Below, piece after piece: positions 37,142 through 47,620 of a DNA stretch of 64,000 nt; within the stretch, counting starts at the first letter, position 1, and every line of letters begins with the position of its first letter. The position numbers were made by a program, and so were the translations under genes. The stretch lies in NCBI GenBank assembly GCA_965221215.1, contig OZ244872.1, positions 1,488,001 through 1,552,000 of the forward strand, written 5' to 3'. The notes under the pieces are model-generated. The model did not search any database. It had not been told where the DNA came from and was given only the letters and a program-made list of their open reading frames with translations. This stretch comes from Aldehydirespirator sp965221215 (lineage in GTDB: Bacteria > Actinomycetota > Acidimicrobiia > Acidimicrobiales > Aldehydirespiratoraceae).

Positions 37142-38464
37142 GTGTCCGAGCCTCGCCCCAGCCCCGAGCTGTTCGACGCCATCGTCAACCTGTGCGTGCG
37201 GCGCGGCTTCGTGTTCCGCTCCGCGGAGATCTACGGCGGCTTCCGCTCGGCCTACGACTACGGGCCGCTGGGGGTGCTGCTGCTTCGCAACGTCAAGGAG
37301 CAGTGGTGGCGCTCGATGGTCCAGCTGCGCCACGACGTGGTGGGCCTGGACGCGTCGATCCTGTCGCCGCCCGCGGTGTGGGAGGCCTCCGGCCATCTGG
37401 AGAACTTCACCGACCCGCTCGTGGACTGCCGCGCCTGCGGGGTCCGCCACCGCTCCGACAAGCTGGCCGACCCCCAGACCTGTCCGGAATGCGGCGAGAC
37501 GGGCACACTGACCGAGCCCCGGCAGTTCAACCTCATGTTCGCCACCCACGCCGGACCGGTGGCCGACTCCGCGGCCCAGGTGTATCTGCGGCCGGAGACG
37601 GCCCAGGGCATGTTCATCAACTTCGTCAACGTGCAGCGGACCAGCCGCAAGCGCCCGCCGTTCGGCATCGCCCAGATCGGCAAGTCGTTCCGCAACGAGA
37701 TCACGCCGGGCAACTTCGTGTTCCGCACCCGCGAGTTCGAGCAGATGGAGATGGAGTACTTCGTCCCGCCGGATGCCGCGACGGAATGGTTCGAGCACTG
37801 GTGCGAGGTTCGCCGCCAGTGGTACCTGGATCTGGGCATCAGAGGCGAACTGCTGCGGCTGCGGGCCCACGGCGCCGACGAGCTGAGCCACTACTCGTCG
37901 GCCACCTCCGACGTGGAGTTCCTGTTCCCCTGGGGATGGGACGAGCTGGAGGGCATCGCCAACCGGGGCGACTACGACCTGCGCTGCCACGCCGAGCATT
38001 CCGGCGAGCGGCTGGAGTACTTCGACCCGGCCACCGAGGAGCACTACGTGCCCCATGTGATCGAGCCCGCCGCGGGTGCGACCCGTGCGGCCATGGCCTT
38101 CTTGATGTCGGCCTACGACACCGAGGTCGTCAACGACGCCGAGCGGACGGTGCTGCGCCTCGACCGACGGCTGGCGCCGTACCAGGCAGCAGTGCTGCCG
38201 TTGTCGCGCAAGGACGTGCTGGCGCCGACCGCCAACCGGGTGTTCGACCTGCTCAAGGGCCGCTGGAGCTGCGACTACGACGAGACGCAGGCCATCGGCC
38301 GCCGCTACCGGCGCCAGGACGAGATCGGCACCCCGCTGTGCGTGACCATCGACTTCGACACCCTCGAAGACGAGGCGGTGACAGTGCGAGACCGCGACTC
38401 CATGGCCCAGGACCGAGTCAGCATCGACCGCCTAGTGGACTACTTGTCGGTCCGTCTCGAGTAG
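37142..38464 (+). CDS. glyS: Glycyl-tRNA synthetase (dimeric, class II)
   Basis: 440 residues from GTG 37142. Class II motifs: RGFVFRSAEIYGGFRSAYDYGPLG at the start (residues about 18-41), YLRPETAQGMF before motif 2, FRNEITPGNFVFRTREFEQMEMEYF as motif 2, and a C-terminal anticodon-binding domain (PYQAAVLPLSRKDVLAP). A CRACG/CPECG zinc insert is present. This is the archaeal/eukaryotic-type alpha2 enzyme used by actinobacteria. It charges tRNA-Gly. Divergent from dnaG and convergent with recO. Confidence 0.95.
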   Translation: MSEPRPSPELFDAIVNLCVRRGFVFRSAEIYGGFRSAYDYGPLGVLLLRNVKEQWWRSMVQLRHDVVGLDASILSPPAVWEASGHLENFTDPLVDCRACGVRHRSDKLADPQTCPECGETGTLTEPRQFNLMFATHAGPVADSAAQVYLRPETAQGMFINFVNVQRTSRKRPPFGIAQIGKSFRNEITPGNFVFRTREFEQMEMEYFVPPDAATEWFEHWCEVRRQWYLDLGIRGELLRLRAHGADELSHYSSATSDVEFLFPWGWDELEGIANRGDYDLRCHAEHSGERLEYFDPATEEHYVPHVIEPAAGATRAAMAFLMSAYDTEVVNDAERTVLRLDRRLAPYQAAVLPLSRKDVLAPTANRVFDLLKGRWSCDYDETQAIGRRYRRQDEIGTPLCVTIDFDTLEDEAVTVRDRDSMAQDRVSIDRLVDYLSVRLE

Positions 38465-38516
38465 ACCGAGATCAGGCCGCGGCCGAGGCAACCCCCGCTC
38501 AGCGGGAACGCCCCGG

Positions 38517-39269
38517 CTAGCTGCGTTCCAGCACCGTCACCGACCGCAGCCGCCGCTCCAGGTGGGCCTCCATCGCAGCGGTGGCAATGGACGCCACCTC
38601 CTCGGCGGCGGTGTCGGCCGACTGGCGCAGCACCGCCCCGAGCCGTCCGCCGAGGATCTGGCGCAGCATCGCCAGCGCCTCCGGGCTGACCGGCCGGCCC
38701 TGGCGGCACCGGTGGCACAGCACTCCACCGACCGCGAGGTCGAGAGCCTCGAACGGCTCGCCTCCGCCGCAGGCCACACAAGTCTCCAGTTCGGGCTGCA
38801 CCCCCTCGAGGGCCAGCAGCTTCAAGAAGAACCCGGCGACGACCAGAACCGAGCGCGAATGGGCGAACTCGGCCTCCGAGCCGCTGTCGATGCGGTCCAG
38901 GGTGGCCAGGGCCCGCACCAGCATGGTGTGGCGGTCTGGGTCGGAGCCGGCCTCGGGGGCGAGCTGGTCTACGGCCTCCAACATGGCCGAGGCCTGGGCG
39001 AACCGGGCGGGATCGGAGCGCAGGCCGGTGAACCGGTCGATGGTCTCGGCTTGGGTGAGGGTGTCGAGGTCGCCGCGGCCCCGATACAGCTGCACCGCCA
39101 CATGGCAGGCCGGCTCCACCCGGGCGCCGAACTTCGAGCGTGTGCGGCGCACCCCCTTGGCCACCGCCCGGACCTTGCCGTGGCCGAGGGTGTGCAGGCT
39201 CACAATCCGGTCGGCCTCCCCCAGCTTCCAGGTGCGCAACACCACCGCCTCGTCGCGGTAGAGGGCCAT
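38517..39269 (-). CDS. recO: DNA repair protein RecO
   Basis: 250 residues. An N-terminal OB-fold (LYRDEAVVLRTWKLGEADRIVSL, RAVAKGVRRTRSKFGARVEP) and a zinc site CVACGG...CHRC in the C-terminal helical half are typical of RecO, which loads RecA with RecR in recombination repair. It is last in the phoH-ybeY-corC-era-uppS-recO operon, 9 bp after uppS. Confidence 0.94.
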   Translation of the reverse strand: MALYRDEAVVLRTWKLGEADRIVSLHTLGHGKVRAVAKGVRRTRSKFGARVEPACHVAVQLYRGRGDLDTLTQAETIDRFTGLRSDPARFAQASAMLEAVDQLAPEAGSDPDRHTMLVRALATLDRIDSGSEAEFAHSRSVLVVAGFFLKLLALEGVQPELETCVACGGGEPFEALDLAVGGVLCHRCRQGRPVSPEALAMLRQILGGRLGAVLRQSADTAAEEVASIATAAMEAHLERRLRSVTVLERS

Positions 39270-39278
39270 GGGGTTGAA

Positions 39279-40031
<753 letters not shown>

Positions 40032-40144
40032 CGCAGTGACGCTACCGCGTGACGCGCCAAGCCGGAGCGCCAAGCCGGGGGCGACGCGGCCAGTTCTCGG
40101 CGCCTCTGCTGGCGGCCACGCCGACGACGATGCCCACGGCGCGC

Positions 40145-40987
40145 CTAGCCCGGGCGCTGCTGCCAGTGCTTGTCCACCTTCACGGCCAGTTGCAGGTAGG
40201 CACCTTCGGGAAGCTGGGAGCGCACCGCGGTTCCCGCCGCCTTGAGCCGCGCTCCGCCCCGGCCGATCACTATCGCCTTCTGGGAGGGACGCTCGACGAT
40301 GATCTCGCAGCGGATCAGGGGCCAGTCCCATTCCGTCACCCGGGTGGCGATCGAGTGGGGCAGCTCGTTGCGGGCCGCCTCCAGGAGCTGCTCCCTCACC
40401 AGCTCGGCTACCCAGAAGGCCGAGGGCGCGTCGGCGACGGTGTCGGCCGGATACAGAGGCGGGCCGTCGGGCAGGCGGGCGACGAGATGCTCCACCAGGG
40501 CCTCCACCCCCGCGCCGGTGCGTCCGCTGACCGGAAAATAGGCCTCAAAGTCGAGTTCTGCCAGTGCAGCCAGCTGCTTCACCATGACATTGGGCCCCAC
40601 CAGGTCGGCCTTGGTCACCACCACCACCGAGTCCGCCGGCAGCGACTGGGCGATGAAGGCGTCGCCCCGCCCGTAGGGGGCGGCCGCGTCGATCACCAGG
40701 CACGTCACGTCGGTGTCGTGCAGCGCATCGGCGGCTTCGGAGTTCATGCGGTGGCCCAGGGCGTTGCGGGGCTTGTGGATGCCCGGAGTGTCGACCAGGA
40801 TCATCTGGGCGTCGCGGCGGGTGAGCACGCCCCGCACCTGGGTGCGAGTCGTCTGCGGCTTGTCGGAGACGATCGACACCTTCTGCCCCACGATCCGGTT
40901 GGCCAGCGTCGACTTGCCCGCATTGGGCCGCCCCGCCAGCCCCACGATCCCGCAACGATGCGAGCCGGGCTCAGGCTCGGCACTCAT
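40145..40987 (-). CDS. era: GTPase Era
   Basis: 280 residues. G-domain motifs: GLAGRPNAGKSTL (G1), TTRTQVRG (G2), VDTPG (G3) and VVTKADL (G4). The C-terminal KH domain has ERPSQKAIVIGRGGARLKAAG. Era binds 16S rRNA in 30S assembly. The start overlaps the stop of the CBS-domain gene (ATGA), which indicates translational coupling. Confidence 0.96.
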   Translation of the reverse strand: MSAEPEPGSHRCGIVGLAGRPNAGKSTLANRIVGQKVSIVSDKPQTTRTQVRGVLTRRDAQMILVDTPGIHKPRNALGHRMNSEAADALHDTDVTCLVIDAAAPYGRGDAFIAQSLPADSVVVVTKADLVGPNVMVKQLAALAELDFEAYFPVSGRTGAGVEALVEHLVARLPDGPPLYPADTVADAPSAFWVAELVREQLLEAARNELPHSIATRVTEWDWPLIRCEIIVERPSQKAIVIGRGGARLKAAGTAVRSQLPEGAYLQLAVKVDKHWQQRPG

Positions 40988-41823
40988 GTGCGGGTAAGCC
41001 TCACCCTGGTTATGCGGCGGCCCTCCATGTGCTCGACCCGCAGTCGGAGCCCGTCCACCTCCACCGTCTCGCCCACTTCGGGCACATGGCCCAGGGTGCT
41101 GAAGATCAGCCCGCCGACGGTGTCCCAGTCGTCGTCGGGCAGAGCCGCCCCCACCAGCGCGTTCAGCTGGTCCACCGGCATGCGGCCGTGAACCAGCGCC
41201 TCGCCGCCCGCCAGAGGCTCCAACAGCGGCTCGGGCCGGTCGAACTCGTCGACGATCTCGCCCACCAGCTCCTCGACCAGGTCCTCCAGGGTGACCAGCC
41301 CGGCCGTGCCCCCGTACTCGTCGACGACTACGGCCAGATGCCCGCCCGCGGTGCGCATCTCCGACAGCAGCTCATCCACCCGCTTGGTTTCGGGAACGAA
41401 CATGGCCCGGCGCATCGAGTCTCGCACGGCCCGGTCGCCGCCCCCGGAGCGCTCGGTGCGGGCCAGGTCTTTCAGCAGGGTCACGCCCACGATGTCGTCT
41501 ATGTCGTTGCGGCACACCGGCAGCCGGCTGAGGCCCCGTCCGATGGCGATCTCCAGCGCGGCGGTCACAGTCATGTCGGCGTCGGCGGTGACCATGTCGG
41601 CTCGGGGCGCCATCACCTCTCGCACCACGGTGCGGTCGAGGGCCAACGCCGAGGCGATCATGTCGCGTTCGGCGTCGTCGATGGTGTCGGCCTCGGCTGC
41701 GGCGTCGGTGATGGCGATCAGCTCGTCCTCGCTGACCGGCGGCGCCCCGTTGCGCCCCCACCCGGCCCGACGCCGCCCTCGGCGTGACTCCCGGGCGGGA
41801 CCGAGATCGCTCGGCCCGCTCAC
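40984..41823 (-). CDS. CBS-domain CorC/HlyC-family protein
   Basis: 279 residues with a GTG start. Two CBS domains (MAPRADMVTADADMTVTAALEIAI, and MFVPETKRVDELLSEMRTAGGHLAVVVDEYGGTAGLVTLEDLVEELVGEI read across residues about 125-175) are followed by a CorC_HlyC domain. There is no transmembrane DUF21 segment, so it resembles the soluble CorC type linked to Mg/Co efflux. It overlaps ybeY upstream and era downstream by GTGA/ATGA. Confidence 0.88.
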   Translation of the reverse strand: MSGPSDLGPARESRRGRRRAGWGRNGAPPVSEDELIAITDAAAEADTIDDAERDMIASALALDRTVVREVMAPRADMVTADADMTVTAALEIAIGRGLSRLPVCRNDIDDIVGVTLLKDLARTERSGGGDRAVRDSMRRAMFVPETKRVDELLSEMRTAGGHLAVVVDEYGGTAGLVTLEDLVEELVGEIVDEFDRPEPLLEPLAGGEALVHGRMPVDQLNALVGAALPDDDWDTVGGLIFSTLGHVPEVGETVEVDGLRLRVEHMEGRRITRVRLTRT

Positions 41824-42365
41824 GGCTGGCGGTGGTGCGCGGCCAAGAGCCGACGTTCACGGGCCTGCATGGCCGCGGCCTCCTCATCGTGGGCGTGGTC
41901 GTATCCCAGCACATGCAACACGCCGTGCACCACCAGCAACGCCAGCTCATGGACAAGGCCATCGGCACCGGCTGCCCGAGCCGCGTAAGCCGGACAGACC
42001 ACCACGTCGCCCAGCAGCACCGCCGGGTCGGAGGATCCATCGCAGCCGTTTCCGCCGTCGATGGGGAAGGCGAGCACGTCGGTGGGTCCGGGTGCGCCCA
42101 TGTGGGCCAGGTTGAGCTCGGCCATCGTGGCAGCATCCACGAAGCGCAGGCCCAGCTCGCCGTCACCCACCCCCTCGGCTCGCAGAACCGCCGCGGCCAG
42201 CCCAGCCCAGCGCTCAGTGTCGATTCTGTCACAGTCCGCGGTCGGCTCCGAGGTCTCGTCGCAGACTCGGACGACCACAGCCTCGCCGGAGGCAGGCTCC
42301 GCCAGCAACGCTCGGTCAGGGAAGTCAGCGCCGGGAGGCTCGCCGGAGGGGGATGCCGACATCAT
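41820..42365 (-). CDS. ybeY: Endoribonuclease YbeY
   Basis: 181 residues. The zinc site VVHGVLHVLGYDHAHDEEAAAM near the C-terminus (three His in HGxLHxxGYDH) is diagnostic of YbeY, which acts in 16S rRNA 3'-end maturation and ribosome quality control. NLAHMGAPGPTDVLAFP is the other conserved part. The position directly after phoH and before era is the classical arrangement. Confidence 0.94.
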   Translation of the reverse strand: MMSASPSGEPPGADFPDRALLAEPASGEAVVVRVCDETSEPTADCDRIDTERWAGLAAAVLRAEGVGDGELGLRFVDAATMAELNLAHMGAPGPTDVLAFPIDGGNGCDGSSDPAVLLGDVVVCPAYAARAAGADGLVHELALLVVHGVLHVLGYDHAHDEEAAAMQARERRLLAAHHRQP

Positions 42366-43316
42366 CTAGGCAGAGTGGCGGACCCGGTCGTAGGCGGTGA
42401 CTATGTCGGCCACGATGCGGTGGCGGACCACGTCTCGGCTGTTGAGATGGACGAACCCGATCCCGTCGATGCCTCCCAGCAGCTTCTCGATGCCGACGAG
42501 GCCGCTGCGCCCGCCGTCCACGTCCACCTGGGTGACGTCGCCGGTGACCACCGCCCGGGAGCCGAAGCCGATCCGGGTGAGAAACATCTTCATCTGCTCC
42601 GGCGTGGTGTTCTGGGCCTCGTCGAGGATGATGAAGCTCGAGTTGAGGGTGCGGCCCCGCATGAACGCCAGCGGCGCCACCTCGACCGCGCCCCGCTCCA
42701 GCAGCCGCTCCATGCCCTCGCTGCCAACCATGTCGTAGAGAGCGTCGTAGAGGGGGCGCAGATAGGGGTCGACCTTGGCCATGAGATCGCCGGGCAGGAA
42801 TCCGAGCCTCTCCCCCGCCTCCACCGCGGGCCGGGTGAGGATGATGCGGCTCACCTCGTCGTTGTGCAGCGCCCGCACCGCCATGGCCACCGCCAACCAA
42901 CTCTTGCCCGTTCCCGCCGGGCCGATGCTGAAGGTGATCACGCTCTGCCCCATCACGTCCACGTAGCGCTTCTGCCCTGCCGACTTGGGGCGAACGACCC
43001 GCCCTCCGGCGGTGCGCAACACGTCGTGGGTGAGCACCTCGGAGGCTCGGACGTTGCTGCGCACCATGTCGATGGTGCGGTCGATGGTGCGCCCGTCGAG
43101 GCGCTGGCCGTGCTCCAGCAGCAGGATCAGCTCCTCGAAGAGCCGGGCGACGGTCTCGGCCTCGTCCCCGAGGACGCTCACCTCGTTGCCCCGCAGGTGG
43201 ATGCGGCTGCCGGGGAACGCATCCTCAAGCTGCCTGAGGTTGGCGTCGTGCTCGCCCACCAGAGGTCCGAGCAGATGGTTGGCGGGGACGCGGATGGTGG
43301 CGGCGGTCTCTGACAT
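42366..43316 (-). CDS. phoH: PhoH-family ATPase
   Basis: 316 residues. Walker A is GPAGTGKSWLAVAMAV near residue 132, followed by RPAVEAGERLGFLPGDL and IILDEAQNTTPEQMKMFLTRIG (Walker B). The N-terminal extension with a KH-like region fits PhoL-type proteins. It is the first gene of the operon ending in recO and probably acts in RNA metabolism with YbeY. Confidence 0.93.
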   Translation of the reverse strand: MSETAATIRVPANHLLGPLVGEHDANLRQLEDAFPGSRIHLRGNEVSVLGDEAETVARLFEELILLLEHGQRLDGRTIDRTIDMVRSNVRASEVLTHDVLRTAGGRVVRPKSAGQKRYVDVMGQSVITFSIGPAGTGKSWLAVAMAVRALHNDEVSRIILTRPAVEAGERLGFLPGDLMAKVDPYLRPLYDALYDMVGSEGMERLLERGAVEVAPLAFMRGRTLNSSFIILDEAQNTTPEQMKMFLTRIGFGSRAVVTGDVTQVDVDGGRSGLVGIEKLLGGIDGIGFVHLNSRDVVRHRIVADIVTAYDRVRHSA

Positions 43317-43344
43317 GCGTGTCTCAGCGGGAGGCTACACGAAG

Positions 43345-43418
43345 CACCCCCGACAGGACTCGAACCTGCAACCTGAGGGGTAGAAACCCTCCGCTCTATC
43401 CAGTTGAGCTACGGGGGC
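43345..43418 (-). tRNA. tRNA-Arg(UCU)
   Basis: Minus-strand cloverleaf: acceptor GCCCCCG/CGGGGGT (G-U first pair), anticodon stem GAGGG/CCCTC with loop TTTCTAC (anticodon TCT), and T-loop TTCGAGT. No encoded CCA. Confidence 0.92.
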
Positions 43419-43507
43419 GCAGCCATGCTACCGGTGCCCGCAAGGGCCTGTTTCGATCCAGGCCCGCGGGTCCGGTAGGCTGCTGCGTCACCCGCTTCGG
43501 CGGTCGT

Positions 43508-43582
43508 GGTGGCCGTAGCTCAGTCGGTTAGAGCGCCGGGTTGTGGTCCCGGAGGTCGGGGGTTCGACTCCCCTCGGTCACC
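43508..43582 (+). tRNA. tRNA-His(GUG)
   Basis: Acceptor GTGGCCG/CGGTCAC with discriminator C and a G at position -1 (43508), as required for tRNA-His; anticodon stem CCGGG/CCCGG with loop TTGTGGT (anticodon GTG). CCA is not encoded. Confidence 0.95.
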
Positions 43583-44005
43583 CGCTCGTGACGGGCAACG
43601 CCTGTCTGTTCCGACCCCCCAACACCAAGCGTCCAGAGCGTCGCCGGAGGTCGCCATTCACCCGACGCGAGATCTACTCCAACGTCCGGCTCTGGAGCAA
43701 CGACCACCTCCTCAAATCGCGCTGACCGAGCGCAGGCAGCGGAGCGCGTGTAGACGGCCACGGCGCACGCCGAACTGCACTCGCAGTCCGGGCCGCCGCG
43801 CTGGGTGGACTAGAGTTTCTGCGCCATGCCGGGTCCCGCGCCATTAGGCATGCGCCTCGACACCCTTGTGGAGTCCCTCCGATGACAGCGTCCCCCACCA
43901 GTGCACCCCGCCTGCTGCTCGAGACGCGAATAGCCTCGACGACGCGGCCGGCGGCAACCAGATGAGCGTGGACCGGGTGGTGCGGGATGGCGACCGTTGA
44001 CGGCT
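43583..44005. other. Gene-free stretch after tRNA-His
   Basis: No gene, RNA or clear repeat was recognised. It lies between tRNA-His and the decayed restriction gene, where an island boundary might be expected. I looked for a second copy of the tRNA-His 3' end downstream to about 48.6 kb and did not find one. Confidence 0.4.
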
Positions 44006-46347
44006 ATGGACGCGCAAACCGCCGCGGCGCTTGATCAGATCGCTGCCCGACGGGATGATCCCGGCGACGGGATCTGGTTGGAGGAGGCTGTCGCCGCAAC
44101 GGCACCCGACATCCGGGAATGGGATCTGGGCGACTGCTGGCGCTGGAAGGACTGGCCCGACCGCGAGGCCGTGTTTCCCGGTTCGTCGCAGGCGGATGAC
44201 GGGATCGACGCTGTGGGTGTCCGCCGTTCCGACGGCGGGCTGGTCGCGATCCAGTGCAAGGCTCGCAAACTCGACCTGACCGGGACAGGCAATCCCATAT
44301 AGGCAAGGACGAGCTGGACTCCTTCGGGCACCACGCCGCCGGGGACCAATGGCAGGAACGCTGGCTGATCACGAACGGCAACGCACCCCTGAGCGCTCCC
44401 GCCAAACGCACTGTGGAGTTGTCCGGCAGGACAATCAAGGTCATCAACTTCGCGGCCGACCTGGAGGCGCAGACCGCGGCCTCGGCCACCGACGGCGATT
44501 GCGAGCACTGCGCCGAAGACGCAGATCCGGGCGCTGTCCGCTCGAAGTCCTGCATGCAAGCCGAAGCGATCTCCGAGAGCGTGACGACACTGCGCCAGCA
44601 TGCAAAGAGCACTACTGGCGGCAGCCCGGAGGGCCGCGGCCGCGGCAAGATCGTGCTGCCATGCGGCACGGGCAAGACCCGCATCTCGCTTCGGATCGTC
44701 GAGGATCTGTGCGACGCCGGCGACACCGCGGTAGTGCTGTGCCCGTCGATCGCGCTGGTCGCGCAGCTGCGCCGCGAATACCTGGTCCACGCCGCCGCAC
44801 CGATCAGGTCCCTGTCGGTGTGCTCGGACCAGACGGCCGGACATCTCGCCGAGGGCGGCGCCGAGCCACTGCCACCGGATCGAGAGGGACGCGAATCTGC
44901 TGGAGGACAGCGTCCGCGAGGCGGCGCGGCATCTGCGCTCCGACACGCTGACCAGCGCTTTGAACGAGCACTACGGACTGGATCGGCTGGCCGCCGACAA
45001 ACGCGAGCAGCAGGCCGACGGGTGCACCATCGCGGCGCTGTTGATGATGAACGCCGCGATGCTGCACCAGCGGATCGCGGCGGGCGGATGGCTCTCCGGC
45101 GTGCCGGGCTTGGGCACCATCAAGGCCAGCACCAAACCGATCCGCGACATCGACAGGGCGTGGCAGAACATCCGCCGCCACGACTTCGACCCCGTGATCC
45201 GCCCGGCGCTGCAGGCGGTCCATGCCATCGAGGACACCGGACGCACCGCGGGCCTCGAGCGGGCTCTGCACCACATCGCCGCCGAGGCGGAACGGCTGGC
45301 GGAGACCTACGCCGACCTGGGCACCGACCACGCCGGGCCTCTGTTCAACAAAGTGATGGGCAACCAAGCATCCGACGGCGCCTACTTCACGAGACCGGCA
45401 GCGGCGACGCTCACGGCGCGGCTCGCGCTCGACGCGTGCCACAGCGACGGCGACGACCCCGACTGGGCCGACGAGAGGGTGTGGAGAGACCACAAGGCCA
45501 TCGACTTGGCCTGCGGGTCGGGGACGCTTCTGGCGGCTCTGTTGGCCGATATGAAGCGCCGCGCCCGCGGCGCCGGGGCCTCCGAGCAGCAGATCGCGGA
45601 CTTGCAACGCACCGCCGTTGAGGATGTGATCAAGGGCATGGACATCAACCCCGTGTCACTACAGCTCGCGGCAGCGCAGCTCACCCAGGGCAACCAGAGA
45701 ATCCACTACAGCAAGATGGGCCTGCATCTGATGCCCTACGGCGACGCCGACTCGTATTCGGGCCGCAGCGGCTCGGCCGGCAGCCTGGAACTGCTCGGCC
45801 AGCGCAAGTTCCTGGCACGTCCCGGTGAGTTGCCCTTCGACAGTGAGGCCGGCGGAGAGATCGGCTCACAACGGCTGGAGCTCGACAGTGACCTGTCCGA
45901 CGACGCCGAACTCGAAGGCGCAGTCGACGCTGCGCTCGGCTGCCGGATCGTGACCATGAACCCGCCCTTTACGAACCGCACCAAGATGGGCGAGAAGTTC
46001 GAACCCGTCACTCAGGACAATCTCCGTAACCGGTCCGATCACCTCCAAGAGTTGCTGTGCGAGGTGGACCCCTCGGTAGATGGGGTCGTGGACAAGAACT
46101 CCATCCGCCCGGTGTTCGCGATACTGGGCGAGAAGTGTCTCACCGACGGCGCCGGCGCAGTCCTGGCCATGATCTCTCCCACGATCTTCGCCACCGCCGC
46201 CTCGGGGCTCGCGGAGCGCCGCTGGTTAGCGTCGCGTCTGCACCTGCACACAGTTCTGACGAACTTCGCAGCGCGCGACGGCAACCTGTCGCAGAACACA
46301 GAGATAAACGAGAGCATCTTCGTGTTCCGCCGCTGCAACGGCCAGCA

Positions 46348-46360
46348 CCCCCCCCCCCCC
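46348..46360 (+). repeat. Homopolymer of 13 C inside the restriction gene
   Basis: The run follows GGCCAGCA and precedes GACACGG. Upstream, the methylase is in one frame (ESIFVFRRCNGQH); downstream, the sensible frame (TRIIALDRFPADEHNAE) is shifted. Changing the tract by one or two bases would rejoin them. Such tracts act as on/off switches in phase-variable genes of other bacteria. Confidence 0.85.
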
Positions 46361-46603
46361 GACACGGATCATCGCGCTGGACCGGTTCCCCGCAGACGAG
46401 CACAACGCCGAGACGCTGCACACGCACCTGCGGTCCACCGAGACGGGAACACTGCCCGACGGATGGGGCGAGGTGTCGCTATGGCCCGCCGAGCGTGTCG
46501 CCGCGGGTGACTGGTCTGCCGCGGTGTTGCGCTCTCCCGAACTTGCAGCCGCGGCCGCGGAGTTCGCCGGACACGACGACCTCGCAGCGCTGTGCAGAGA
46601 GAC

Positions 46604-46617
46604 AGAGAGAGAGAGAG
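46604..46617 (+). repeat. (AG)7 dinucleotide tract
   Basis: Seven AG units, preceded by a shorter AGAGAGA run, within the same decayed gene just before the 74-bp tandem repeats. A change of one unit shifts the frame. Confidence 0.8.
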
Positions 46618-46619
46618 CG

Positions 46620-46835
46620 GTGCACAAGACCGGTCCAACGCTCAGCGGCGAATATCGCAGAATCAACGACTCGGCAGGCAGCGACAGGTGATGGTGCACG
46701 CCACGCTGCAGACGCTCTACGGCGAATACCGCAAGACGACGAGTCGGCGAGCAGCGGACAGTTAGCAGTACACGCGACAGGACAAACGATGCGCGGCGAC
46801 TACAGCAAGCAGACCAGCGGCGGCTATCAGCCGTT
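46620..46835 (+). repeat. Three imperfect 74-bp tandem repeats that shift the frame
   Basis: Units start at 46620 (GTGCACAAGACC), 46694 (GTGCACGCCACG) and 46768 (GTACACGCGACA). The last is shortened. Translated in register they read VHKTGPTLSGEYR, VHATLQTLYGEYR and VHATGQTMRGDYS. Because 74 is not a multiple of three, each copy is in a different frame; a single copy would leave one open frame into the C-terminal part. Confidence 0.8.
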
Positions 46836-47499
46836 CCCCGTGCTGCAATCCAAAGGAGCGGACGGCCAGCAGCGGATCGAAGCCCAACCAGACGCAACGT
46901 GGGAGTGGAAGAAGCCCGGCAAGCCGCCGATCCTGGAGAAGGCGGGATATCTGCTGGTGTCAATGGGCCAAGGACTCTCGACGGCCCGGCTCACCGCGGT
47001 CGCGTCCGACGAACGCTATGTCGGACAGGGCTGGATGCCCGTCACTGGGCTGGACGCGGCGCAGGCGAAGGCTGCCGCAGTGTTCCTGAACTCCACCCCC
47101 GGCCGACTGCTGATCCTGCGATGCCCGGGCAAGAAGCTGAGATTCCCGTTCTACAACCCCGCCGTCTGGCGCGACCTCCCGATCCCGGACCTAGACGACG
47201 ACCGCATCCGTGAGACGCTGGCCGCCTGCTGGGAGGCGACCCGCTACACGGTGGTGCCGCAGTTCCGTGACGGCTACTGCGACGTGCGCCGACGCTGGGA
47301 CGAGGCGGTCGCCTCTGCGCTGGGCTGGGACGCCGGACGTCTCGCAGAACTCGGCGACCTGCTCGCCCAAGAACCCTATGTGAGAGGACTCGCGTACGGG
47401 CAGTATGCCGACGAGCCCGAAAACGCCGAGGAACAGGAGATCGCAAACAACCAAGTTCTGCTTGCTTGAATAGGAGCAAGCGAAGCCGCGCCCGATGTC

Positions 47500-47620
47500 G
47501 GCTCTCCGCGTTTCAGGTCGGGGGGAGGGTGTGGCGCAGCGCCGAGTTGGGTTTGCCGGCGTACAGCAGAGCCCGGATGCGTTGGCGAAGTCAGTACCCG
47601 AACGCGGCCCGTTTGACTCG
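47500..47620 (-). pseudogene. Second ISL3 transposase end fragment
   Basis: On the minus strand the sequence CGGGCCGCGTTCGGGTACTG, then ACTTCGCCAAC and CTCTGCTGTACGCCGGCAAA matches the fragment at 24460-24579, with substitutions and a 4-bp deletion. It ends with CGCGGAGAGCC (terminal inverted repeat, to 47500). It carries the same TGA after FGY as the other copy. Only the last ~35 codons remain. Confidence 0.75.

Larger units (their letters stand above)
44006..47469 (+). pseudogene. Decayed single-chain nuclease-helicase-methylase (type ISP-like) gene
   Basis: Fragments in successive frames: an Mrr-like nuclease domain (DDGIDAVGVRR...AIQCKARK, to about 44298); a helicase start with IVLPCGTGKTRISLRIVEDL (Walker A, about 44645); a jump near 44865 where most helicase motifs are missing; an N6-adenine methylase with AIDLACGSGTLLAALLADMK (about 45500) and VTMNPPFTNR (NPPF motif, about 45955); then a target-recognition-like part to 47469. 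Breaks: a frameshift near 44298, an internal deletion near 44865, a frame change at the C13 tract (46348-46360), and another at the (AG)7 tract/74-bp repeats (46604-46830). The domain order matches type ISP enzymes such as LlaGI. It is non-functional as a whole here. Confidence 0.75.
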
